Source: Paenalicyclobacillus macrosporangiidus
GTDB lineage: Bacteria > Bacillota > Bacilli > Alicyclobacillales > Alicyclobacillaceae
Direction of reading: 5' to 3'
NCBI RefSeq assembly: GCF_900116805.1
Contig: NZ_FPBV01000002.1
Location: 209,188 to 273,187, forward strand
DNA length: 64,000 bases
Shown here: piece after piece, positions 26,347-34,420 of the stretch
How positions within the stretch are numbered: the first letter of the stretch is position 1
Layout of the letters: each line of letters opens with the position of its first letter
Made by a program: the position numbers and the translations under genes
The notes under the pieces: generated by a model
The model's input: only the letters and a program-made list of their open reading frames with translations
What the model was told of the DNA's origin: nothing
Database searches by the model: none

Positions 26347-27399
26347 TCAAAACGGCAAAGACTCGCCGATGCTGCGGAGAAACGCGTCGACCGCCGTCCG
26401 TTCCGGCATGGCGGGGATGCCGCCGGTCTTCGTGGTGGAGAGGGCCGCCACCGCGTTGGCATAGCGGGCGATCCGCTCCAGGGTGGATCGGTTCAGGCGG
26501 GATCGAAGGTTGGGATCCGAGAGATGCGACAGCACCCCGGCCACGAAGGCATCCCCGGCCCCGGTCGTATCGATAGCCTGCACCGCGGGCGCCGGGACAT
26601 ACCCCGTTTCCTGGTGAAACCGGTAGAAGCACCCGTCCTTCCCCAGCGTGACGAAGACGAGCCCGACACCGTATTCACAGAGCAGGTGCGCCGTTCCACG
26701 CTCGGGATCCGTGATCCCGGTGAGGAAATCCAGCTCTTCCTCCGACACCTTCAGCAGGTCCACCTGCGGGAGGCAGGAGAGGATGGTCTGCCGCGCCGCG
26801 TCCGGGGTGTCCCAGAGGGCGAGGCGGAGGTTCGGATCGAAGGACACGAACCGCCCGCAGCGCTTGGCGTGGGCCAGCGCCCGCAGGGTGGCGGTGCGCG
26901 CCGGGTCCCGCGTCAACGACACCGAGCCGAAATGGAACACCTGGGCGTTCAGGATGAGATCGAGCCGCACCTCGTCCGGCGTAAGCGTACTGTCCGCCCC
27001 CGGGTTCCGGTGGAAAGTGAAGCTGCGCTCGCCGTCGTCGCCGAGGTCCACAATCACGAGGGTCGTCGGGACCCCCTCCGCGTACACCAGACCCACGGTG
27101 TCCACCCCGCACCCTTTTAGCGTCTGTGCCACGAGGCGGCCGAACCGATCGCGGCCCACCTTCCCGATGAAGGCAGCCCTCCGGTTCAGCTTCGCCAATG
27201 CGACGGCCACGTTCGCGGGCGCCCCGCCGGGGTGGGCGGCGTAGACGGGAGACGCCGGCCAGGTGCCAGCCCCGGCGGCATCCCCGGGCGCGGGTGCCGA
27301 GGCCGCTTCACCCACCGGGCCGGCCTGAACGGCCATGCCCACCGTGCTCAGGGGCGCGAGATCTATCAACGCCTCCCCCAACGCAATCACGTCGTACAT
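26347..27399 (-). CDS. PfkB-family sugar kinase (fructokinase-like)
   Basis: A 350-residue ribokinase-fold kinase. It shows the N-terminal MYDVIALGEALIDL, the substrate motif HPGGAPANVAVALAKL, and the C-terminal DTTGAGDAFVAGVL with the catalytic aspartate and anion hole. These match fructokinases. An Ala/Pro/Gly-rich insert of about 25 residues follows the first strand. ATG 27399 follows AAGGTGGAGG. It is the first gene of an operon with beta-mannosidase and a dehydrogenase; phosphorylating fructose made by isomerising mannose would complete a mannoside pathway (inference). Confidence 0.9.
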   Translation of the reverse strand: MYDVIALGEALIDLAPLSTVGMAVQAGPVGEAASAPAPGDAAGAGTWPASPVYAAHPGGAPANVAVALAKLNRRAAFIGKVGRDRFGRLVAQTLKGCGVDTVGLVYAEGVPTTLVIVDLGDDGERSFTFHRNPGADSTLTPDEVRLDLILNAQVFHFGSVSLTRDPARTATLRALAHAKRCGRFVSFDPNLRLALWDTPDAARQTILSCLPQVDLLKVSEEELDFLTGITDPERGTAHLLCEYGVGLVFVTLGKDGCFYRFHQETGYVPAPAVQAIDTTGAGDAFVAGVLSHLSDPNLRSRLNRSTLERIARYANAVAALSTTKTGGIPAMPERTAVDAFLRSIGESLPF

Positions 27400-27538
27400 C
27401 TGCCTCCACCTTCCCGTTCCAGTACGCCCATCCGCAGGATTCCTCCATCCGCCACAACCGCCTGCGTCCGGCCAGTGGAAAAATGTCTGCGTTGCCTGTA
27501 TTCTACCGTTATCGTGGGGTCTTAGGGAGGTTTGGCTG

Positions 27539-28198
27539 ATGTTTATTCGCAATTGCCTGACGCCTCGGAGTGAGCTCACCGTGGTCTCCCCGGAAGAGAC
27601 GGTGGCGTCTGCCCTGGCCAAGCTGGAGGAACACCTCAGCCTGCCGTGCGTTCGCGAGGACGACACCTTCGCCGGCATCGTCAGCAAACGCACCCTGTTC
27701 GAGGGGTTTTGCGCCTATCGGGCCACGGCCGGGGGCACCGATGCGTTCGCGTCCTTTCTGCAACAGCCCGTCGCACCGTGCGTGGACGACAGCATCCGGA
27801 CGCTGACGCTTGACGATCCGTTCGAGTCCACGCTCGACATCATCATCCGCCATCCGTTTGTGCCCATCGTCGCCGAGGGGAAGCTCATCGGCATCGTCAA
27901 GCGCGGAGACATCCAACATGCGCTCGGCATCGCGTTTGCCATCGGTCAGCCGGCGGATCGGCTGCTCATCGGCGCGCCCGAGATGGAAGGCGCGCTGCAC
28001 CGGCTCTTCAGCATCACCCACCGCCTCGACTTGAACATTGTCACCGCCGTCACGTTCGACGCCCGCCGGGACGCGCTCAACCGCCGCATCCTGCTGAAGG
28101 TCAGCCCCACCGGAGCGCTGGACCGGTTGGTGGCCGAATTGGAGCGCGCGGGATTCCAGGTGATCCAGGTGGCCCGCCACGAGGATACGGTCGCTTAA
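27539..28198 (+). CDS. CBS-domain protein with C-terminal ACT-like region
   Basis: A 219-residue soluble protein. Two CBS motifs (about 1-60 and 75-135, with SLPCVREDDTFAGIVSKRTL and HPFVPIVAEGKLIGIVKRGD) form a Bateman module that normally binds adenine nucleotides or c-di-AMP. The last 70 residues (LNIVTAVTFDARRDALNRRI onward) look like an ACT or ACT-like fold. ATG 27539 follows GGGAGG. No enzyme domain is present, so it is probably a regulatory partner protein. Confidence 0.85.
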   Translation: MFIRNCLTPRSELTVVSPEETVASALAKLEEHLSLPCVREDDTFAGIVSKRTLFEGFCAYRATAGGTDAFASFLQQPVAPCVDDSIRTLTLDDPFESTLDIIIRHPFVPIVAEGKLIGIVKRGDIQHALGIAFAIGQPADRLLIGAPEMEGALHRLFSITHRLDLNIVTAVTFDARRDALNRRILLKVSPTGALDRLVAELERAGFQVIQVARHEDTVA

Positions 28199-28503
28199 TC
28201 CCGCCAGCCCGCCGGGGCGCCAGTGTCAAGGGGGGGGGGGGGCGCCCGACGAGACGGCCGACGGCTTCCCGAGGCGCCAGCATCAAGGAGGGCGCCCGCC
28301 GGATGGTGAGGGTGCCCCAGTGCGACGCTTCAGTGCTTGGGCTGCAGAGCCGTCGCTGTCCGTGTATGGGTGGGTGCTCGGAGGGCTGGTCAGGTGGCGA
28401 CAACCGGCCGGTGAGAGCGCCGGGCAAGCGGACGCCCCGGCCTGAAACGGCCTGAAACGGATCGTTCCCCTTCCACGTCCATACGGAGAGAGGGGGCGAA
28501 GGC
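28199..28503. repeat. intergenic region with duplicated hairpin-like unit and 13-G tract
   Basis: A run of 13 consecutive G (28230-28242) lies within GGCGCCAGTGTCAAG...GGCGCCC. A second, shorter copy GGCGCCAGCATCAAGGAG..GGCGCCC follows at about 28274-28300. Each unit has complementary GGCGCC/GGGCGCCC ends. No gene is supported. The stretch just before the lipoprotein holds its ribosome site. Confidence 0.6.
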
Positions 28504-28884
28504 ATGAAGCGGACGACATGGCTCATCCTCATGACACTCGCACTGACCGGGTGTGCGCCAGGTCTCTCGCCGTTGGCCAGTGGACCGGATTCCTCCAGCA
28601 CCGCGGCGTCATGGGTCTATGAATTCGTAATTTGGAAAGGTCACACGTACAGGGTCACGGAGGAAACGGTGACCGAGGTCGGCCAGCCCATCGGGCAGGT
28701 GACCCAATCGTCGGACGACGAGACGACGCACCCGACCGGGACCTTCTCCAATGGACTCCCTGTCGGAACGCGCCTGTTCGCCATCCCGGGCGTGCCCACC
28801 GACGCCGCCCTTGCCGTCCAGACGAAGGAGGGTGGCTACGTCAAGGCGGTGGAGACGGGAGTGTACGAGGCGCATGGGTCGTGA
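28504..28884 (+). CDS. small secreted lipoprotein
   Basis: A 126-residue protein. Residues 1-17 are a lipoprotein signal peptide: KR charge, hydrophobic core and lipobox LTGC with Cys17. The mature protein is short, mostly beta-rich by appearance (VYEFVIWKGHTYRVTEETV), with a repeated-looking G-x-P-x-G theme. No family is recognised. The ATG follows GAGAGAGGGGG. It would be anchored on the outer face of the cytoplasmic membrane. Confidence 0.75.
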   Translation: MKRTTWLILMTLALTGCAPGLSPLASGPDSSSTAASWVYEFVIWKGHTYRVTEETVTEVGQPIGQVTQSSDDETTHPTGTFSNGLPVGTRLFAIPGVPTDAALAVQTKEGGYVKAVETGVYEAHGS

Positions 28885-29053
28885 AGGGGACCGGTGGGTG
28901 ACCTGGGAGGATTTCTCTGTCACGGGGATCGTACCAGTGGCCGAGGCAACAAGTGCCTTCGGTGCGCGGTGCGGGGGCACGGAATGGAGGAGGGGCCTCC
29001 TGCGAATGCACGGGCATGCGTGAGTTATGGCTGAGCCAGGAGGTAACAACCAA

Positions 29054-29212
29054 ATGGTTGCTACCGGGGCGGTGGATGGCGTGGATACGAAACATTTCGA
29101 CGTTATCACGTGCCCGGCCACCGGGATAATGTGGCGAATTCGTCTTATTCCGGCTGACGACGCTGTCGACGGCCCCGAACGAGCCTCGATACATGCAATT
29201 TTGCCGCTATGA
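29054..29212 (+). CDS. possible small ORF of 52 residues
   Basis: Starts at ATG 29054 with GGAGGT nine bases upstream, reads MVATGAVDGVDTKHFDVIT and ends at 29212. Its codon use is less GC-biased than its neighbours, and I recognise no relative. The good ribosome site is the main support. It converges on the broken nucleotidyltransferase, overlapping its end by 6 bases. Confidence 0.3.
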   Translation: MVATGAVDGVDTKHFDVITCPATGIMWRIRLIPADDAVDGPERASIHAILPL

Positions 29213-29686
29213 GTGTTCCGAGGCTTGGCGTAAATATGAATATGTCACTATCCCCGCACCGGGTCCGCGCGTTAAAAACAACGCCTGGGCAGTCAATGCA
29301 CGAAGGGATCCGTAAACGTCCACGGGATCGTACAGGACACGTGCGGTCCACACGGCATCGCCCGTCACCGGCCACGTGTAGGTGACCTCCCGCGCCTTCG
29401 CCTCTTCCGCCGCTAAGGACGTGTAACTGATGCCCACAAACAGGCCGTGGTGAAAGAAAGCGTACCAGCGGTGCGGCACGTCACCGTGGAAGATGGCGCG
29501 CAGCTCCAGGTCCGATTCGGGACGATCCATCCCCTTCGCGGTCGACCCTTCCAACGCCACCGCGGCCAACCGATCTTCATACCGGGCCTGGAGTCGCGCG
29601 AGGACTTCGCTGGCCACGGTCAGACGATCCGCTGTGGAAAACGGCTTCGGCTTCCAGTCGAGGAAATCATCACGCGCGTCCCACAC
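29207..29686 (-). pseudogene. kanamycin-nucleotidyltransferase-like protein, C-terminally truncated
   Basis: Residues 15-130 resemble ANT(4')-type aminoglycoside nucleotidyltransferases. The nucleotidyltransferase signature is ALEGSTAKGMDRPESDLEL (Gly-Ser-x10-Asp-x-Glu), followed by the region around TYTWPVTGDAVWTARVLYDP. Those enzymes run to about 250 residues with a helical C-domain; this frame stops at 159 after an unrelated tail (TRGPGAGIVTYSYLRQ). It is therefore probably a broken gene. Resistance activity is not expected. Confidence 0.65.
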
Positions 29687-29751
29687 AGGCTCCCTTCACC
29701 CCCGGTTCGCCCGACCGTACCGCAGTCACTCGCGTCCTCAGCGCTCACCCT

Positions 29752-31110
29752 TCATCCGACGGTCCCGGCAAAACGCCCCAACGCGTGCAGCACGTGGCAG
29801 GTGCATCGGATGCCGCCCAAGAAGTTGTCGATCCCGATGTTCTCATTCGGCGAATGGTTCGCCTCGTCGAAGTTGGCGTACGGCACGATGATGGACGGCA
29901 CGCCGAGCGTTTTCGTCCACACCGCGTCCGGGAGGCTCCCGCCGAGGCTCGGCTGAAGCACCGGTTCCATCCCGTACGCCGTGCGCACCGCCTCCGTGAC
30001 CACCCGCACCACGTCCAGGTCCGCCGGCGTCCGCGACGGGCGCATGGCCCCCAGGTGGCGCACCTCCACGTCCGGGGCGTGGCGGCGAACGTGATCGCAG
30101 AACTTCCGATAGATGTCGTCCGGATCCTGGTCGGCCACGAGGCGCATGTCCATCTTCACCGTCGCCGTCGCCGGGATGATGGTCTTGCTGCCCTCGCCGC
30201 CGTACCCGCTGTGGAAGCCGCAGATGTTGAGCGTCGGCTCCAGCGACAGTTTGCGATAGTACGTGGGTCCGTCCAGATCCAGCGTCGGGTAGCCGATCTG
30301 TCTCGCCACACGATCCCGGTCGTACGGCAACGCCTTCAACAGCTCCACCTCCGCCTCCGTCGGCCGGCGGACGTCATCGTAAAAGCCTTCAATCAAAATG
30401 TGGCCGTCCGCGCCCTTCATCGTCCCGAGCAGGTGCACCAAGGTCCAGGCCGGGTTGGGGACGATGTTGCCCTTGTTGCCGGAGTGGTTGTCCCACGCCG
30501 CGCCCCGCGCCGTCAGCTCCACATACAGCATGCCGCGCACGCCGAGCAGGACAATCGGCGCGCCGCTGTCGTGCATCGGGCCATCCGAGGTGTAGACGAG
30601 ATCGGTCCGCAGGAGATCGCGGTGGCGAGAAACAAACCCGTCCAGGTGCGGACTGCCCGTCTCCTCCTCGCCCTCCAACAGCACCTTCACGTTGACCGGC
30701 AGCTCCCCGAACGCGTCCAGGTACGTCTTGATGGCCAAGAGTTGGGCCATGAGCTGGCCCTTGTTGTCACCCGCCCCACGCGCGTAGATGCGGCCGTCGC
30801 GGACGGTGGGCTCGAAGGGCGGGGAGACCCAGGCGTCCAGCGGATCGGGCGGCTGCACGTCGTAATGTCCGTAGATGAGCACCGTGAACGCGTCCGGGTC
30901 CCGGATGCGCTCGCCGTAGATCATCGGGTACCCATCCGACGGCATGAGGCGGGCGTCGAGGCCGCACGATTGCATGAAGCGGACGATCCACTCGGCGCAC
31001 GCCTCCATGCCGACGTTCTGCGTGCTGATGCTCGGTTGGCGAAGTAGGGTGAAAAGCTGTTCCAAGTATTCGCCGCGGCGTTCGGTCAACAAGGCTGAGA
31101 CGTTCTGCAC
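29752..31110 (-). CDS. M20-family dipeptidase
   Basis: A 452-residue zinc peptidase of the M20 family (CNDP-like). The metal and catalytic residues are visible in YGHYDVQPP, RGAGDNKGQL and LEGEEETGSPHL, and the late histidine in ANFDEANHSPNEN. GTG 31110 lies 5 bases after GGGAGGGG; an ATG at 31125 falls inside that site. It lies 17 bases downstream of sdaAB, so it is probably the last gene of the serine dehydratase operon and may release amino acids for catabolism. Confidence 0.9.
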   Translation of the reverse strand: MQNVSALLTERRGEYLEQLFTLLRQPSISTQNVGMEACAEWIVRFMQSCGLDARLMPSDGYPMIYGERIRDPDAFTVLIYGHYDVQPPDPLDAWVSPPFEPTVRDGRIYARGAGDNKGQLMAQLLAIKTYLDAFGELPVNVKVLLEGEEETGSPHLDGFVSRHRDLLRTDLVYTSDGPMHDSGAPIVLLGVRGMLYVELTARGAAWDNHSGNKGNIVPNPAWTLVHLLGTMKGADGHILIEGFYDDVRRPTEAEVELLKALPYDRDRVARQIGYPTLDLDGPTYYRKLSLEPTLNICGFHSGYGGEGSKTIIPATATVKMDMRLVADQDPDDIYRKFCDHVRRHAPDVEVRHLGAMRPSRTPADLDVVRVVTEAVRTAYGMEPVLQPSLGGSLPDAVWTKTLGVPSIIVPYANFDEANHSPNENIGIDNFLGGIRCTCHVLHALGRFAGTVG

Positions 31111-31127
31111 AGGTTCCCCTCCCATCG

Positions 31128-31796
31128 CTATGCCACGTACACCAACCGGATGTCGCGCAGCACCGGGATGGAGCCGCGCAGCGCCTGAACCAGGTCCTCC
31201 TGCACCGCCTCGTCGACCTCGCACACCGTCACGGCCTCCCCGCCGCGGCTGCGCCGCTCCAGCGCCAGGCGGGCGATGTTGTAGCCGCTCGCGTCGAGGA
31301 TGCGCGAGACCGTCGCGAGGAAGCCTTTGCGATCCTCGTGGTACAAGATCAACGTCGGCCGCTCACCCGAGAACTTGAGCGGCAGCCCGTCCAACTCCTG
31401 CACCTCGACCTTGCCGCCGCCGATGGAACTGGCGAGCACCTGCACGGTGCGCGTGTCCCCCGTCGCCGTCACCAGCACCGTGTTCGGGTGCACCTGGCCG
31501 AGGTTGACCTTTGCGAACGCGTACTGCAGACCGTGGGAGGCCGCCACCTGCTCCGCATTCGGGATGTCCTCGCTGTCCGTGGGCAGCCCCAGCACCCCGG
31601 CCAACAGCGCGAGATCCGTCCCGTGGCCGCGGTACGTCTCCGCGAAGCTGCCCGCGAGCTCGAACTTCACCCGCCGCGGTGCCTCCCCCAGCACCTGCCG
31701 GACGATGTTGCCAATCCGCACCGCCCCCGCCGTGTGCGAGCTGGACGGCCCCACCATCACCGGCCCGATGATGTCGAACGCGCTCTGGTACTTCAC
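31128..31796 (-). CDS. sdaAB: L-serine dehydratase, beta subunit
   Basis: A 222-residue subunit of the iron-sulfur L-serine ammonia-lyase (serine to pyruvate and ammonia). The family motif FDIIGPVMVGPSSSHTAGAV is at the N-terminus. An ACT domain forms the last 75 residues (LILYHEDRKGFLATVSRIL). GTG 31796 overlaps the stop of sdaAA (GTGA), coupling the two subunits. Confidence 0.95.
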   Translation of the reverse strand: MKYQSAFDIIGPVMVGPSSSHTAGAVRIGNIVRQVLGEAPRRVKFELAGSFAETYRGHGTDLALLAGVLGLPTDSEDIPNAEQVAASHGLQYAFAKVNLGQVHPNTVLVTATGDTRTVQVLASSIGGGKVEVQELDGLPLKFSGERPTLILYHEDRKGFLATVSRILDASGYNIARLALERRSRGGEAVTVCEVDEAVQEDLVQALRGSIPVLRDIRLVYVA

Positions 31797-32770
31797 GACG
31801 CATCCCCCCGATGGCTCTCGCCGGTCCCACCGGCGACGGCCGGCTCCCGGCACGCCGCCTCCGCCAGCGTGGGCCCCGCGTTCCGCCGGGCTGCGCGGTC
31901 ACCGAACACCTTCTCGCGCAGCGCCTTGCCTGTCGGCGTGCCGGCGAGGCCGCCGATGCCCGTCTCGCGCAGCGACACCGGCATGTCCTTGCCGATCTCG
32001 TGCAGCACGGCAATCACCTCGTCCGGCGGGATGACGCTCCGCACCCCCGCCAGCGCCATGTCGGCGGCCGTCATCGCGGTGATGGCGTGCAGGCCGTTGC
32101 GCACGATGCACGGCACCTCGACCAGGCCGCCGACCGGATCGCACACCAGGCCGAGCGAGTTTTTCAGCGCCAGGCCCACCGCGTGCCCCACCTGTTCCGG
32201 CGTGCCGCCCGCCAGCTCCACCAGGGCGCCCGCCGCCATGGCCGTGGCCGATCCGACCTCCGCCTGGCACCCTCCGGCCGCCCCGGAGATGGACGCCGAG
32301 TTGGCAATCACGAGGCCAATCGCAGCCGCCGTCAACAGCGCCATCACCAGCTCCTCGCGGCGGTAGCGCCCGCTGTCCAGGGCCGCCACCAGCACGCCCG
32401 GGAGAATCCCCGCCGATCCCGCCGTCGGCGTGGCCACAATCCGCCCCATCCCGGCGTTGACCTCCGACACCGCGAGCGCATACGCCGTGGCCCGCAGCGT
32501 GTCGGGATGCACGAAGCTCTGCCCCCGCTGCAGGTACGCGTGCATCCGGTGCCCGTCGCCGCCGGTGATACCGCTTCGCGTCATCACCGGTTCGCGCGTG
32601 CCCTTGCGGACCGCTTCCTCCATGACGTCGAACTGGCGTGCCATGCGCGCCAAGATCTCCTCTTTCGTCCGCCCCGTCTGTTCCGCTTCCACTTCGAGCA
32701 TCAGTTGTCCGATGGTCACGCCGCGCTCATTCGCCATCCGGATCAACTCGTGCAGATGTGTGAACGCCAC
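31793..32770 (-). CDS. sdaAA: L-serine dehydratase, iron-sulfur alpha subunit
   Basis: A 325-residue catalytic subunit. Cysteines for the 4Fe-4S cluster are in GAAGGCQAEVG and GLVCDPVGGLVEVPC. SRSGITGGDGHRM-like and NAGMGRIVATPTAGSAGILP segments match the SDH_alpha family. GTG 32770 is 6 bases from GGAGGG; an in-frame TTG directly upstream is too close. It is the first gene of the sdaAA-sdaAB-M20 peptidase operon. Confidence 0.95.
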   Translation of the reverse strand: MAFTHLHELIRMANERGVTIGQLMLEVEAEQTGRTKEEILARMARQFDVMEEAVRKGTREPVMTRSGITGGDGHRMHAYLQRGQSFVHPDTLRATAYALAVSEVNAGMGRIVATPTAGSAGILPGVLVAALDSGRYRREELVMALLTAAAIGLVIANSASISGAAGGCQAEVGSATAMAAGALVELAGGTPEQVGHAVGLALKNSLGLVCDPVGGLVEVPCIVRNGLHAITAMTAADMALAGVRSVIPPDEVIAVLHEIGKDMPVSLRETGIGGLAGTPTGKALREKVFGDRAARRNAGPTLAEAACREPAVAGGTGESHRGDAS

Positions 32771-32921
32771 CAATATCCCTCCAAGACGCCGCCGCCCCGC
32801 GCGGCCATCTCCAGCACCTGCCAGGCAGGGGCCGTCATGAATGCGTTCTCAGGGCGCCCCTGACGCGGCGCCCGTCACTCCTGCTCCATCCTAAGCCACG
32901 GGCGGGCGGAGAGCAATGGGG

Positions 32922-33806
32922 TCACCCCGGCAGGATCACGGTGAAGGGCACGGGCGCGAGATCGAAATCCCGGTACGCGGCATCCGGGTCCATGCACACG
33001 TTGCCTTCGAGCAGCATGGTCAGTTGGTCTTGGGTGAGGGGGAAAGAAGGAAACCGTTGGAGGATCGGAACCAGGGCCCGCATCACGCCAACGGGGACGC
33101 GCACCGTCCGCAGCGGCCGTCCAAGGGCGACGGCGATGCGGCGCAGAATGTCCAGGTAGGTGAGCACCTCCGGGCCGCCCAGCTCATACGCGGCGTCCCT
33201 GGGGGACACAACGGCCTGCGCGATGGCCCCCGCCACCGTCTCGACGGCCACCGGTTGCAGAGGGAAGCTTCCGTCGCCGATGACTGGCACCACCGGGGCG
33301 AACCGCACCAGGTCTGCCAGCTGACCGACGAACTCCGGTCCGGGGCCGCCACGCCCGAAGATCACGGACGGCCGGAAGATGGTGTGGCGCAGGCCGCTGG
33401 CGCGGACGGCTTCCTCGGCGGCCCACTTGGTCCGGTGATACGCGGACACGGCGTCCGGCCGCGCCCCGAGGGCGCTCATGTGCACCACCCGGCTGATCCC
33501 CGCCTGGCGGGCCGCGGCGAGCACGGCGCGGGTCGCATCCACGTGCATGCGCTGCATGGTCACGCCGCGGCGCGGCAGCTCGCGGATGATGCCGACCAGG
33601 TGCACGACGGCGTCGCAGCCCCACATGCCCACCGCGAGGGCCGCCTCGTCCGTCACCTCCCCGGTGACGATCTCCACGCCCGTCCGCCGCAGGGGCCGCG
33701 TCGATCCCGGACGCTGCAAAATGACCACCTCGTGCCCCGCTCGCACCAGGGCATTTACGACCGGGACGCCCACGTAGCCCGTCCCGCCTGTGACGAACAC
33801 GCGCAC
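32922..33806 (-). CDS. NAD(P)-binding epimerase/dehydratase (atypical SDR, NDUFA9-like)
   Basis: A 294-residue Rossmann protein with the SDR nucleotide motif VFVTGGTGYVGVPVVNAL at residues 3-20 and HMSALGARPDAVSAYHRTKW for the active-site region. This layout (YxxxK as YHRTK) is typical of the NmrA/NDUFA9-like atypical SDRs, several of which act in quinone or complex I biogenesis. The GTG start follows AGGTGAGC. The substrate is unknown; it stands alone between sdaAA and cstA-ybdD. Confidence 0.85.
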   Translation of the reverse strand: MRVFVTGGTGYVGVPVVNALVRAGHEVVILQRPGSTRPLRRTGVEIVTGEVTDEAALAVGMWGCDAVVHLVGIIRELPRRGVTMQRMHVDATRAVLAAARQAGISRVVHMSALGARPDAVSAYHRTKWAAEEAVRASGLRHTIFRPSVIFGRGGPGPEFVGQLADLVRFAPVVPVIGDGSFPLQPVAVETVAGAIAQAVVSPRDAAYELGGPEVLTYLDILRRIAVALGRPLRTVRVPVGVMRALVPILQRFPSFPLTQDQLTMLLEGNVCMDPDAAYRDFDLAPVPFTVILPG

Positions 33807-34212
33807 AACCGCTCACCTGCCCCTGTGCCACACCGCGGCGCGCCCGGGGTCACCGGTCCGCCCGTCCCCTCCGCAGGACGCGCGGCCGAACCGGGGGACG
33901 CATCCCTGCGGGCCCGCCTGTGGCCGTTCATTCTCCTTGATTATGCCTGTTGTCAGACGGTTTTGTCGAGTGCGCCCGAATCCCGTGATCCCTGGCCTGC
34001 GCCAACCGCACGGCCGGCGTTCACAGGCTTCAGGAGAGACAAGGCAGAGACAAAGCGGCCATCCTCCGGAGCGGCGTGATGACGGATGGAGTAGAAAAGA
34101 AAGAGGGGGAGCCGCCGGCGTGTCTGACACGTCCCGGCGATCCCCCTGGTCAGGCGCTTCCCCCGGTCCCCGTCTGCCGCCCCCCGGGCGGACACGGTCG
34201 TTTAACAGCAGC
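33807..34212. other. intergenic region between epimerase and ybdD
   Basis: About 400 non-coding bases. The right part holds the terminator-like hairpin of the cstA-ybdD operon (34097-34146). The left part should contain the promoter of the epimerase gene, but I see no clear -35/-10 pair. No RNA gene is recognised. Confidence 0.5.
34097..34146 (-). terminator. terminator of the cstA-ybdD operon
   Basis: On the minus strand a long imperfect hairpin (GGGGGATCGCCGGGACGTG pairing with a CACGCCGGC-GGCTCCCCC arm) is followed by TCTTTCTTTTCT. It lies about 65 bases after the ybdD stop. Confidence 0.7.
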
Positions 34213-34407
34213 TTAACAACAGCGGGTGACTTTGCCGCTCTCGTAGCGCTCTTTCAGGCAATACATGTAATATTCGCGTTCGGACATCGGCGTCTCCCCG
34301 GGATGCGCCTGGCGGTGATGCTCCAGGTACCGCTCATAGTTCGGCATCCCGAAGATGGTCTTGACGTGGGTGTTCAAACGTTTCCAGGCCGCTATCAGTT
34401 GGTTCAT
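34213..34407 (-). CDS. ybdD: YbdD/YjiX family small protein
   Basis: A 64-residue protein of the YbdD_2 (DUF466) family, which is regularly encoded directly after cstA. It has the family pattern FGMPNYERYLEHHRQAHP, then PMSEREYYMYCLKERY and the terminal CC after TR. ATG 34407 follows AGGAAGG, which lies in the short gap after cstA. It is thought to assist the CstA/BtsT-type transporter; the exact role is unknown. Confidence 0.92.
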   Translation of the reverse strand: MNQLIAAWKRLNTHVKTIFGMPNYERYLEHHRQAHPGETPMSEREYYMYCLKERYESGKVTRCC

Positions 34408-34420
34408 GACGCATCCTTCC

